From Bolinopsis microptera (Eukaryota; Ctenophora; Tentaculata; Lobata; Bolinopsidae), in assembly GCF_026151205.1 (NCBI RefSeq), contig NC_087078.1:2605675-2669674 (forward strand): a stretch of DNA of 64,000 nucleotides, written 5' to 3'. Positions 22,156 to 33,405 of this stretch are shown here, in pieces; the first letter of the stretch is position 1, and each line of letters opens with the position of its first letter. The notes beneath the pieces are model-generated. The model saw nothing but the letters and a program-made list of their open reading frames with translations. It was not told the DNA's origin and searched no databases. A program made the translations under genes and the position numbers.

Positions 22156-24653
22156 CTAGATAATTTTACCTCTGGTTTTCTTCCTGTAGTTCTGGTCCAC
22201 ATCTGTTCGTGTTGTATGTCTGGTAACCCTTCGTCTCGTAACCCCTCGTCCCACCCATTCCCCTGATACATCATATTGTATTCAATCAGCTTAAAATCAG
22301 AGACGCTTGCAACATGAACCAGTACGGTATTTAACTTGGTGGCAATCAAAACAATGTGAGTCACTGAGTCATGCTATTTAGTGAATTTATAAATGAGATG
22401 ATGATATGAGTGACTCTTTAACAGTGACTGCTAAGCAGTCTCCAATAATAAACATTTGCTGCGGGCCCAAAGACAAAAATTATTTGTTTTTGAAGTTTTG
22501 AGACACAAGGCAAAGTTAAAAAACGTTGTGTTGCAGATTGGTTCTGTACTAGACGTGATGGCACAAATAATATGCGGCTTAGTTTTATAACGTTACTTGA
22601 CGGAACATCCTGTAACGATGAATATTTAGCATGAAATGAAATGAAATGAAATGAAATGAAATGAAATGAAATGAAATGAAATGAAATGAAATGAAATGAA
22701 ATGAAATGAAATGAAATGAGGTAATCAAATCATGTGTAAAAGTGAACAAAAGTATAGCAAAGTATAAGGCAAAGACAAAATTAAAACATCTTTTATTGTA
22801 AACGACACTAAACTAAACAGATGCAGAAACCATACAATACATGTAGGTACAATAAAGGTCAGTACAGTGACATAATCAATAAAGAAAGAAACAGATCCTA
22901 GAAAGGTAGAGATCAAGACATAAAATGGAGTGCGGTAAAAAATAAAAGCCAAGGTGTCTTGCAAAGTGAAGGTACCGTGTATAGAAAAGAATATATGATT
23001 TAAACTTTTCTTTAAAGATGGTAAATTAGCTAGATTATTACCTCTATTACGTTGAGAGCTAGAGGTAGTGTCCATAAAAGAATTCAGAGGGTTCAACCGA
23101 CGGTTGCTAACATTCGGTTCTTGGCCTAAAACTCGGTAACATGGGATATCATCCGTACTATCAGTCTCCGTTCTGAATTCAGGTGCTCTGCCAATTTGAT
23201 CTATTTCAGGTGCTCTGCCGGTTTGGTCTAATTCAGGTTCTCTGCCGGTTTGGTCTATTCCAATTGCTCTGCCGGGTTGGTCTATTTTAGGAGCTTTGCC
23301 GGTTTGGTCTATTTCAGGTGCTCTGCCGGTTTGGTCCACTTCAGGTGCTCTCACAGGAAGTCTCAGCAGTGTATGTCTGGGACCAAGGTATTGGTATATT
23401 TCAGGTGCTCTGCCAATTTGGTATATTTCAGGTGCTCTGCCGGTTTGGTCAATTCCAGGTGCTCTGCCGGTTTGGTCTATTTCACGTGCTCTGCCGGTTT
23501 GGTCTATTTCAGGTGCTCTGCCGGTTTGGTCTATTTCAGGTGCTCTCACAGGAAGTCTCAGCAGTGTATGTCCGGGACCAAGGTATTGGTATATTTCAGG
23601 TGCTCTGCCAGTTTGGTATATTTCAGGTGCTCTGCCGGTTTGGTCAATTCCAGGTGCTCTGCCGGTTTGGTCTATTTCACGTGCTCTGCCGGTTTGGTCT
23701 ATTTCAGGTGCTCTGCCGGTTTGGTCTATTTCAGGTGCTCTCACAGGAAGTCTCAGCAGTGTATGTCCGGGACCAAGGTATTGGTATATTTCAGGTGCTC
23801 TGCCAGTTTGGTATATTTCAGGTGCTCTGCCGGTTTGGTCAATTCCAGGTGCTCTGCCGGTTTGGTCTATTTCAGGTGCTCTGCCGGTTTGGTCTATTTC
23901 AGGTGCTCTGCCGGTTTGGTCTATTCCAGGTGCTCTGCTGGTTTGGTCTATTTCAGGTGCTCTGCCAGTTTGGTCTATTTCAGGTGCTCTGCCGGTTTGG
24001 TCTATTTCAGGTGCTCTGCCGGTTTGGTCTATTCCAGGTGCTCTCACAGGAAGTCTCAGCAGTGTATGTCCGGGACCAAGGTATTGGTAAGGTGGTTTGT
24101 TGTTACCTGGAAGACAGAATAATTATTAAACGCTCAAAACCTTATTCGATATTCACAACATTTACCTTTAGAAATCAGTTAATATAAAGGTAAGGGTTTA
24201 ATAATAATGCTGCAAATTATAACTATAAATATCTGTCAGCTTACATGTAGCGGGATCTTGCGGGAGTGAGCTGCTGAAAATCAAGAAAAAGTAAGAAGGG
24301 GTTATTGATGAACTGTCCAATGCTTTGGGTATGATAGACTTTCTACCACCCGTATCTATATGTAGGTATGTAGCGTACAGATCTTTTAAACGATAATATT
24401 TACCATATTCTTTACGTCTGCAAAATTTACAAAATTTTAATGAAATTTTATATTGCCATCTTGTATCTATTAATATTTTAAATTCACTAAAGTAACTGAT
24501 TGGCTAATTAATATCAATATCAAGAGATGGAGGACATAATCATACTATTTATGCTTACACTGAGCTGCTGGACAGATTCGGTTGGAAGCAGTTAAAGTGT
24601 TTCATCATCGTAGTCACACGTAGGCACCATTCTGGCAACAGTGCGGCTGCCAT
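22156..24653 (-). CDS. Unrecognised repeat protein with RG-rich tail, related at its 3' end to the adjacent Maelstrom-like gene
   Basis: Four exons: 24653-24559, 24273-24245, 24106-23042, 22262-22156, for 431 residues, with compatible phases (2, 1, 1). It begins MAAALLPEWCLRVTTMMKHF. Exon 3 consists of about 30 copies of a 27-bp unit encoding GRAPEIDQT, broken four times by YLGPGHTLLRLPV. The last intron starts at AGAG|gtaataat, exactly as in the gene at 27-30 kb, and the last exon encodes a basic RG stretch (VGRGVTRRRVTRHTTR). Reading on past that donor gives a hydrophobic tail that I take as intron. No HMG or MAEL domain is visible. Exon 1 and 2 assignments are the weakest. Function unknown. 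Confidence 0.5.
22631..22719. repeat. ATGAA pentanucleotide microsatellite
   Basis: About 17 uninterrupted copies of ATGAA. Confidence 0.95.
23165..24090 (-). repeat. 27-bp minisatellite with higher-order units
   Basis: The unit GGTGCTCTGCCGGTTTGGTC plus 7 bases is repeated about 30 times. A 40-bp segment containing CACAGGAAGTCTCAGCAGTG recurs at about 23352, 23548, 23742 and 24042, giving a period of about 190 bp for the first three. That segment matches the inner part of the hairpins at 24.9-26.3 kb. Confidence 0.9.
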
Positions 24654-24916
24654 GTTTTTAAACATATTCTGGCCCTCACTATAAATATAATTTACTTAGA
24701 CTGAGAATGATATATGTCATATCAATCATTGGAGGATCTTCTTGAGATAAAAAGCTCAAACAATGAGGTGAAGATCTTTGAAATTTTGAAAAGACGACAT
24801 GAGGTCATGTAAATATTTAGTAACTCAGATAAAGATTCGGTATTTTCGGGAAATAGAGAAAATCGGAAATTGAATAGACATATTGAATATATTGTATGAT
24901 CGATAAAATCTTCAAA

Positions 24917-25345
24917 TGCCTCGGTATCAAGTCGCTGACAGGAAGTCTCAATTAGCTACTGTTATTTAGGAAAATTATCGGCTGAGTGTGACATTTTGGA
25001 AGTTAATCAAAAACCCTCAGATTGTGAGAACTGGGATAGCTATAACATTAACAGCGAGCTGTTTGAAGCCAATACCCAAAGTGCCACATTCATCATTGGG
25101 ATTTGGAGAAAAAGTGACTTAGTCTTAGCTGCAACTGTTTATCTAAAGGCAGTGTGTGACCGGGAAAGTGGTTGAGTTAGAGACAGAGATTTGTTGGAAT
25201 TTTTATTAACCGAGATCAGAATAGTAAAGTATCAGAGTGAGACTTGATCCCGGCCATACACGTGATGCCCTTATATGGTCACTGTGTGATCCCGGCCAAA
25301 CACTGCTGAGACTTCCTGTCAGCGACTTGATATCGGGGCTAACTT
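24917..25345. repeat. Imperfect hairpin repeat 1 carrying a Maelstrom-exon motif
   Basis: The left arm GCCTCGGTATCAAGTCGCTG-ACAGGAAGTCTCA and its inverse near 25309-25342 enclose a second inverted pair (GCAGTGTGTGACCGGGA against TCCCGGCCAAACACTGC). One strand of each arm reads ETSCQRLDTEA, like the HMG exon at 41.2 kb. Confidence 0.8.
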
Positions 25346-25650
25346 TAGTAATGCAACGAATAATTTAGCTACAATTTTGGAAATTAATGGGAAATTAAAA
25401 ATATACCAAAGCTGTTCAACAGTTTTACAAATTAAGACGTAACCTACAAAGACATGATTAAAAAATTTAAAAATCACACTTCAAAAAAGAAACCTAAAGT
25501 TGTAAAACCTTCGGTTAGAAAAGTTCATAGTATTATAGAGGGACTTCTATCAAGCTTATTCAACGGGTTGCTGTAATATATCGAGGACCCCCGTTACCAA
25601 AGAAATTTCCGTATCTTAATCTACTTTGTAATTAAAGGAACCTTAAAATG

Positions 25651-25880
25651 CCTCGGTATCAAGTCGCTGACAGGAAGTCTCAGTTATGCTCTGTTATTAA
25701 ATAAAATATGCACAATAAACTCAGGTGCACGGGAGTTGGGATGATATTTTAGGGCATGTTTATAAGACCTAAGGCAGTGTGTGCCCGGGAACAAGGAAAA
25801 TACCAGAATAAGATCTGATTCCTTGCTCCCGGACATACACTGCTGAGACTTCCTGTCAACGACTTGATACCGGGGCTAAC
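25651..25880. repeat. Imperfect hairpin repeat 2 carrying a Maelstrom-exon motif
   Basis: Same architecture as the repeat at 24917 but shorter. The arms ATGCCTCGGTATCAAGTCGC and the inverse at 25838-25878 enclose GCAGTGTGTGCCCGGGA against CTCCCGGACATACACTGC. Confidence 0.8.
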
Positions 25881-26140
25881 TTTAGTAATATTTCGAATAA
25901 ATTACACAACCCAAATAAATTAACCGCTTTAACCCAGAATATATTATACCAGTACAATTTATCCCATCAAAAAGAGTAATCATATAAACTGACCGTTAAG
26001 TAATGGCCTCAGTTTTGAAACGGTCAGAGAAAAACCTCTATCGAGTCTATCAGAATTTCATCAAAGTGTTTTGGGGACCTGCATCATGAATCACTTGTCA
26101 CTTAGTCAGTAATCACTTAGTATGATTAGTATTTACTATA

Positions 26141-26337
26141 ATGCCTCGATATCAAGTCGCTGACAGAAGGCCTCAGTGAACTGGTTGATATTATGGGAAC
26201 TTTCTAAAAATAGAATTTGTTGGAGAATACTTCAAAAGCAGTGTGTGACCGGGATCACGTGATGCCCTTATATGGTCACTATGTGATCCCGACCATACAC
26301 TGCTGAGACCTCCTGTCAGCGACTTGATACCGAGGCT
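26141..26337. repeat. Imperfect hairpin repeat 3 carrying a Maelstrom-exon motif
   Basis: The most compact copy. The arms start GCCTCGATATCAAGTCGCTG and end in the inverse. The centre GGGATCACGTGATGCCC is shared in part with copy 1. Confidence 0.8.
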
Positions 26338-26966
26338 TGTTCCCAAACTAGAAACATGAGCTGATAACCCGAAAAGAAGCTTTTACAAAAATAAATCATA
26401 ATAAATTTAGTGCAAAAATGGGGACTGCAACAAATATTGACAACTCATTTTTTTCCTTTTGCTCTTTTTTTCTTGATTTACCGGTCATTTTAATAGTCAT
26501 TGCAGCTCCAAAAAAATAAAAGAGGTTCTAAAATTTTTTTTAAACATATTGTCCCAAAGTAAAACATATCAGGCTCATTTAAACTATCGCTGTCATAAGT
26601 TGAGAAACTTTGAGTGTCTTTCAGTCTTTACAGTCTCTACAGTGCAGCTGATAGAGATGATGCTTAGGAGAGCTTCATAGCACTAGTATTTAGGTTCTAA
26701 AAAATCCAAAGATGTAGCTATTAAAAACTCTTGGAATGTGGAATGTTTCAATATGGTATTTGGTGGCATTGATTAGTGGGAGTTTATTAAATGGGCGTGG
26801 TTGGAACCGGCCAATGCAGCCATAACTAAAGTGATGTAACATTTTACATTTTAAAATAAGTTTTTATCTAAAAACACATAATATAATACATTTACCAAAT
26901 TTAATAAATTTTCACCATACAAAAACTAAAACCCACTCCCACAGTTAAAAAAGTTCCCGCGTATCC

Positions 26967-29900
26967 CTATAGGCCGGTGGTCTCAGTGCTGCAGCTGCCT
27001 AACGGCGCAACTTCTCGTTGCTGTGTTGTGGTATTTCTACGTCCCCGTCCTCTGCCGAACCCTGTTTGATTAGTTTTTAACAAAGGGAGCGTCACACTCA
27101 GAGTTATTCAAGTAGTTCTACTGATTTAAATGTTCTCGAGAAAGACGGATACCTACAGTTTCTACACGGACAGGATAGTAACTTCCTGAAGCCTGTTATG
27201 TGGGAAAATACATGCAATCGAAACTTAGGCAGTGGAACGACTTGAATCTTAAGTTGACACTACATTCCATCTATAACTCCACAATAATCTGGCCTGTTAT
27301 CAACAGGCCACTGGCCTAGTGGTACTATATTATAATATCTACCTTTTGTTTTGTTTCGCTCCACCAGAGCAGCCCTATAACGTTTATCAGAGGGGCTGAT
27401 GGTAGTAGTAGTAGGAGTAGTAGTAGTAGTAGTAGTAGTAGTAGGAGGAGTAGTAGGAGGAGGAGTAGTAGTAGTAGGAGGAGGAGTAGTAGTAGTAGTA
27501 GTAGTAGTAGGAGGAGTAGTAGGAGGAGGAGTAGTAGTAGTAGGAGGAGGAGTAGTAGTAGGAGTAGCAGGAGGAGTAGGAGTAGTAGTAGGAGGAGTAG
27601 TAGTAGTAGTAGTAGTAGTAGTATTATTACCTCTCATGAGGCGGGCCAGGAAGCTGTTTGGTCCACTAGATGTATCGGGCCTGACAAGAGAAAAAGAGGG
27701 TTATTAAGGGTTATTAACGACAAAGATAAAATAGTGCATGTTTATCAATAAAATTTCTATGAAGCCCGATCATTCTGACATCTGACCAAAGATAAAACCT
27801 ACGTGAGTTCAGTCTCCATGTCCTGTAGTAGCTGGTCCACAAGGTTATCATCATCCGGTCCGTACTGCTCAGTTGGTTCACATGGTGATCCCCGCCCCTT
27901 GCCTGGTGTGATGAAGAATTGGAATGAAAATGCTTTAATAGAATTGGTAGCCTAAATATTTGAAACGGAATTGTTCCAGATATTAAAACTTGAATGTAGT
28001 GTCATCAACATTTTCACCTTCTTTTGTTGTTAACTCAGCATTCCACTGCTTAGAGTCAGATAACTTGAATACGATTAAAGTTGTTCCACTGACTCGGTTA
28101 AGTTTTGATTGCATGTGTTTTCTCACACAGGCCTCATAAACGTAACAATAACTTATAATATTAATCTTACAGCAAACTGTGAGCTGTCACATATTAATAA
28201 CAATTCTTACCTCCGTGAAAGTTACATTTGGTGTAAGACAAATCATCAGAGCTAAACGCGGACGAAAACCTGAAATGATGGCCACTCAAAAGCAAGAAGT
28301 GATATTCGGGCTAAAGGCTAAAGAGCCGGTGTGAACCCAGCGGAACATGGACATTTAGAATTGTATCATTATAGTATTATATAGAAATCAGTATTCAGAT
28401 TTTTTCTTCTCTGGCAAGCTAGAGAGAAGGCTGAACCGACCACATTTACATTTACAAGCATGGAATCTTTTATGAGCCTCAAAAGTTAAGTTTCATGCTT
28501 TGAAGAATGACTTACGATATTTGATCAAGTCGCTGACAGAAAATCCCTCTTCCAGCGCCTAAGATTAAAGGAAAAGAGGGAGTATCACTTAATCTCGAAG
28601 AGCGTTTATAAAACAATTAGAGCAGTGAGTCATTAAATGCAGGTGTGAGGGTAAAGACATTTCATGAGCTCATATTTTAACTACCCTACAGATGATATAA
28701 ATAACTTTTTGTACCTGTATGGATGTCCTGTCCAGACCAAGGAAAGTCAGTAAGATCTTGGATACTGTAGAAGCTTGGTGCATTCGAGTCTTTGGTGTAA
28801 TCACTATCTTCAGTGCAAGATAGAAACCTGAAATTTTGGAGGTTAGAATCAAAGTAAAACCCGAGTAAAAGAGTTTATGTATACCCAGTGGAAAAGTTAA
28901 ACCCACATTCCAACTGTGCGACATGTATCTTGATCCGATAAAATTAAAGAAATTTGAATATATGGATTCTTGTAGAGTGTAGACCGACAAGCTGAATATA
29001 AGTTAAAACAAAAATTTACAGACAAGAACACAGTATGGGTTGTTAGCCTCAAAAGTTACGTTTTGTGTTATCAAGAATAACTTACGATGGTTTGCTCTGT
29101 TGCTGACAGAAAGAAGGTCTCACGCCAAGTTCGTGCCCGGTTCCAGCACCTGTTATAGGAAAAAAGGAGTAATCTCGAGGAATTCACCAAATTATTAGCT
29201 GTTGTTAAATTTAGGTCTGGGAGACAAGAAATTGCATTTGTGAATATTTAACACAAAAAATAGTGCGAAAGTTCAGTTTTAGAGATGATATAAATAGCTT
29301 TTTGTACCTGTATGGATGTTCTGTCCAGCCCAAGGAAAGTCCACATATTCGAAAGAGTTCGGAGCAGGATATGTAGAACTGTACAAGAAATTTAGTTTCT
29401 TGGGTTCATCTGTGTCAGTAAGATCTTGGATACTGTAGAAGCTTGGTGCGTAAGAGTAGAAGCTTAGTGCGTAAGAATAGAAGCTTGGTGCATAAGAATA
29501 GAAGCTTAGTGCGTTCAAGTAGAAGCTTGGTGCGTTCGAGTAGAGGCTTGGTGCGTAAAAGTAGAAGCTTGGTGCGTTCGAGTAGAAGCTTGGTGCGTTC
29601 GAGTAGACGCTTGGTGCGTTCGAGTAGACGCTTGGTGCGTAAGAGTAGAGGCTTGGTGCGTAAAAGTAGAAGCTTGGTGCGTAAAAGTAGAAGCTTGGTG
29701 CGTTCGAGTAGAAGCTTGGTGCGTTCGAGTAGACGCTTGGTGCGTAAGAGTAGAAGCTTGGTGCGTAAAAGTAGAAGCTTGGTGCGTAAAAGTAGAAGCT
29801 TGGTGCGTTCGAGTAGAAGCTTGGTGCGTTCGAGTAGAGGCTTGGTGTGGTCGAGTAGAGGCTTGGTGCGTAAGAGTAGAAGCTTGGTGCGTTTGAGTAG

Positions 29901-30529
29901 AAGCTTGGTGCGTTCGAGTAGAAGCTTGGTGCGTTCGAGTAGAAGCTTGGTGCGTAAGAGAAGAAGCTTGGTGCGTGAGAGTCCCTGAAAATAGTAATAT
30001 CTGTAAAAAAGAGCAGACAAAACCACTGAAATCATGAAAACGAAACATATAATATTTAAACCCATTTACTCCATATCTAAAGTTTTACAAAAGAAAGTTT
30101 TCTAAGTTAAATGATTGCTTCTCTTAGTTAAGTTATTATTGTTAACTTATCATTATTAATATAATATTATTATTAAGTTTTTTGCTAAGATTATGCATAT
30201 GTTTGCGTTTCATTGCTCAACAGCTGTTCGAAGGATCAAATTTAAGATTATTATTAAGTTATAATTATAATTAAGACTAACCCTCTCTGTCTTTTATCAA
30301 GACGCTGACAGGAAATCTGAGAGTGATGATCTCTCAGACATTGGTCCGGGATGCCTCCCTTTGCAAGTACTCTGAAGTACTCTCTAGTTGCAGCTGGTTC
30401 ATGGTGCCAGTAGTCTGGGAAGGCCAGTGCAGCTAACTCGAATAGAACCAGAGGCCGACCAACCTCACGCTCATACTCTTGCTGGTAGTAATAGCAATAC
30501 TCCAGGAAGGGGGTCGTCTTAACTTTCAT
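26967..30529 (-). CDS. HMG-box Maelstrom-like gene with duplicated exons and a 7-residue repeat
   Basis: Exons 30529-30282, 29984-29308, 29149-29086, 28827-28715, 28558-28516, 28269-28211, 27902-27803, 27680-27631, 27061-26967, for 482 residues, with phases consistent throughout. Residues about 5-60 form an HMG box (FLEYCYYYQQEYEREV, FPDYWHHEPAATREYFRVLA), followed by SQISCQRLDK, a motif shared with the other genes of the array. Exon 2 carries about 26 FYSNAPS heptads, then IQDLTDTDE and FPWAGQNIHTG. Exons 4 and 5 repeat exons 2 and 3 in unexpanded form. The end has FGRGRGRRNTTTQQ, like other Maelstrom C-termini. No MAEL core is visible; KCNFHG with a later Cys may be a remnant. If the last intron is retained, a Thr/Pro-rich tail ending at 27260 would replace it. 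Role inferred only from family and location. Confidence 0.7.
27399..27630 (-). repeat. Trinucleotide (ACT/CCT) repeat at the start of the last intron
   Basis: Over 230 bp of imperfect AGT/AGG triplets (plus-strand view). It lies directly after the donor AGAG|gtaataat and is open in frame as a Thr/Pro-rich tail, so it could be coding in an unspliced isoform. Confidence 0.85.
29438..29984 (-). repeat. 21-bp coding minisatellite (FYSNAPS heptad)
   Basis: About 26 copies of AAGCTTGGTGCGTTCGAGTAG. All three minus frames are open. The frame that joins both neighbouring exons in phase encodes FYS(N/Y)APS. Confidence 0.92.
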
Positions 30530-30686
30530 TGGGCTTACTATATACTTCCTTGATAAGAATGAATGGTTTAAATGGTTAGGTTACATTGTGTTGAATATTT
30601 ATTGTAAGATAAGCCAATTTGAGATGATTTGTTCATTTTCATTTATATTGAGAAGTTGAACTAGGACATTAATAGCGATTATATGG

Positions 30687-33397
30687 TAGACTGACCTGAA
30701 TTTTCACTTTTACGTCCGATCATCTTGGAAAGTTTTTTGTACATCCCCATAGACGTAAATAGTAACCAAAAAAATTATTTTTGAAAAATTCGGAAATTTA
30801 GGTGCTCCCCAAGCCGTTTCCATGACAACCGCGCTCGCGAACCTCAGAAATCTGGAAAAATTCGATATCTCAGGACCCATTGCACCTACAGAGCTAAAAT
30901 TAGGCTTAAAAGATGCGGAATCAGCACATTTATATGAGACTTATTAATAAACATATAGCCTAAAGTGCTCACTTTCGTCAAAAATTGCAAAAAACAAATT
31001 TTTTGTACATTTCCATGGCAACCGCGCCCTAAAATTTGGATGTGCATCTCTATTTTTCAGTCAAACTATGAACAGCTCAGAACTACAGGGGGATAACTAC
31101 AGGGGGAGAACTAGAGGGGAGAGAACAGCTCAGTACTACACCTGAGGAAGAACTACAGGAGGGAGAACAGCTTAGAACTACATAATTCTGAGCTGTTCCC
31201 CCATGTAGTTCTCCCCCTCCTCTGTAGTTCTCCCTCCTGTAGTTCTGAGCTGTTCTCTCCCTGTAGTTCTGAGGTGTTCTCTCCCCTGTAATTCTCCCCC
31301 TATAGTACTTCTGAGCTGCTCCCCCTGTAATTCACCCCCTGTATTTCTGAGCTGTTCTCTCTCCATGTAGTTCTTTTGAGCTGTTCTCCCCCTGTAGTTC
31401 TTTTGAGCTATTCTCCCCCCTCCCTGTAGTTTCTTCTGAGCTGTTCCCCCATGAAGTTCTGAGCTGTTCCCCCTGTAGCTACCCCTCCCCTGTAGTTCTC
31501 CCTCCCCTGTAGTTCTGAGCTGTTCCCCCTGTAGTTACCCCTCCGGCCCCTGTAGTTCTCCCTCCCTGTAGTTCTGAGCTGTTCTCCCCCTGTAGTTCTC
31601 CCCCTGTAGTTCTGAGCTGTTATCCCCCTGTAGTTCTTCCTCCTGTAGTTCTGAGCTGTTCTCCCCCCCCCCCCTGTAGTTCTCCCCCTGTAGTTCTGAG
31701 CTGTTCCCCCTGTAGTTCTCCCTCCTGTAGTTCTGAGCTGTTCCCCCTGTAGTTCTCCCTCCTGTAGTTCTGAGCTGTTCTCCCCCCCCCCCCCCCTGTA
31801 GTTCTCCCCCTGTAGTTCTGAGCTGTTCCCCCTGTAGTTCCCCCCTCCCCCGTAGATCTCCCTCCTGTACTTCTGAGCTGTTCTCTCCGCTGTAGTGCTC
31901 CCCCTGTAGTTCTGAGCTGTTCTCCCCCTGTAGTTCTTCCTCCTGTAGTTCTGAGCTGTTCTTCCCCTGTAGTTCTGAGCTGTTCTTCCCCTGTAGTTCT
32001 TCTGAGCTGTTCTCTACCCTGTAGTTCTCCCCCTGTAGTTCTGAGCTGTTCTCTCCCCTGTAGTTCTTCTGAGCTGTTCTCCCCCTGTAGTTCTCCCACC
32101 CTGTAGTTCTGAGCTGTTCTCCCCCTGTAGTTCTTCCTCCTGTAGTTCTGAGCTGTTCTCCCTTGTAGTTCTTCTGAGCTGTTCTCTCCCCCGTAGTTCT
32201 TCTGAGCTGTTCTCTCCCCTGTAGTTCCTCAGAGCTGTTCTCCCCCTGTAGTTCTCCCACCCTGTAGTTCTGAGCTTTTCTGCCCCTGTAGTGCTTCCTC
32301 CTGTAGTTCTGAGCTGTTCTCCCCCCTGTAGTTCTACCACCCTGTAGTTCTGAGCTGTTCTCCCCCTGTAATTCTCCCACCCTGTAGTTCTGAGCTGTTC
32401 ACTCCCCTGTAGTTCTGAGCTGTTCTCTCCCCTGTAGTTCTCCCTCCTGTAGTTCTGAGCTGTTCTCCCCCTGTAGTTCTCCCTCCTGTAGTTCTGAGCT
32501 GTTCTCCCCCTGTAGTTCTCCCTCCTGTAGTTCTGAGCTGTTCTCCCCTTGTAGTTCTTCTGAGCTGTTCTCTCCCCTGTAGTTCTCCCTCCTGTAGTTC
32601 TGAGCCGTTCTCCCCCTGTAGTTCTCCCTCGTGTAGTTCTGAGCTGTTCTCCCCCTGTAATTCTCCCACCCTGTAGTTCTGAGCTGTTCTCCCCCTGTAG
32701 TTCTGAGCTGTTCTCTCCCCTGTAGTTCTCCCTCCTGTAGTTCTGAGCCGTTCTCCCCCTGTAGTTCTCCCTCCTGTAGTTCTGAGCTGTTCTCCCCCTG
32801 TAGTTCTCCCTCCTGTAGTTCTGAGCTGTTCTCCCCTTGTAGTTCTTCTGAGCTGTTCTCTCCCCTGTAGTTCTCCCCAAACCCCCCCCCCCCCCCCCCC
32901 CCTGTAGTTCTGAGCTGTTCTCCCGCCTGTAGTTCTTCCTCAGGTGTAGTACTGAGCTGTTCTCTCCCCTCTAGTTCTCCCCCTGTAGTTATCTACCTGT
33001 AGTTCTGAGCTGTTCATAGTTTGACTGAAAAATAGAGATGCACATCCAAATTTTAGGGCGCGGTTGCCATGGAAATGTACAAAAATGTGTTTTTTGCAAT
33101 TTTTGACGAAAGTGAGCACTTTAGGCTATATGTTTATTAATAAGTCTCATATAAATGTGCTGATTCCGCATCTTTTAAGCCTAATTTTAGCTCTGTAGGT
33201 GCAATGGGTCCTGAGATATCGAATTTTTCCAGATTTCTGAGGTTCGCGAGCGCGGTTGTCATGGAAACGGCTTGGGGAGCACCTAAATTTCCGAATTTTT
33301 CAAAAATAATTTTTTTGGTTACTATTTACGTCTATGGGGATGTACAAAAAACTTTCCAAGATGATCGGACGAAAAAGTGAAAATTCAGGTCAGTCTA
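30687..33397. mobile_element. Foldback element with 8-bp target duplication and a minisatellite core
   Basis: TTATATGG flanks both ends (30679-30686 and 33398-33405). Terminal inverted repeats of about 490 bp begin TAGACTGACCTGAATTTTCA. The 1.7-kb centre is a degenerate minisatellite built on CTGTAGTTCTGAGCTGTTCT and CCCCCTGTAGTTCTCC, pyrimidine-rich on the plus strand. An 8-bp duplication fits hAT- or Mutator-like elements. Long ORFs in the centre are repeat artefacts. It lies between two Maelstrom-like genes. Confidence 0.92.
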
Positions 33398-33405
33398 TTA
33401 TATGG

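Noticed and set aside
22725-23041. Hydrophobic C-terminal extension of the 27-bp repeat ORF, resembling membrane segments
   Set aside because: A donor AGAG|gtaataat precedes it, identical to the one in the neighbouring gene, and splicing there reaches an RG-coding last exon in frame. The hydrophobic part is more likely intron.
23250-24187. Plus-strand ORFs of 264-290 codons across the 27-bp array
   Set aside because: They are antisense shadows of the coding minisatellite with no exon context.
24917-26337. CRISPR-like array, because three similar hairpin units occur at intervals
   Set aside because: The units differ in length, are inverted repeats, lie in a eukaryotic gene cluster and have no regular spacers.
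29443-30065. Alternative ORFs across the 21-bp array (LLLERTK, TRTHQAS, and plus-strand VRSSRSL)
   Set aside because: Only the FYSNAPS frame links to both neighbouring exons with matching phase and has an unexpanded paralogous exon.
31535-32880. Long minus-strand ORFs of 159-288 codons rich in NSSELQG/ENYRG
   Set aside because: They are translations of a short minisatellite inside a foldback element; several frames are open at once and no start or domain exists outside the repeats.
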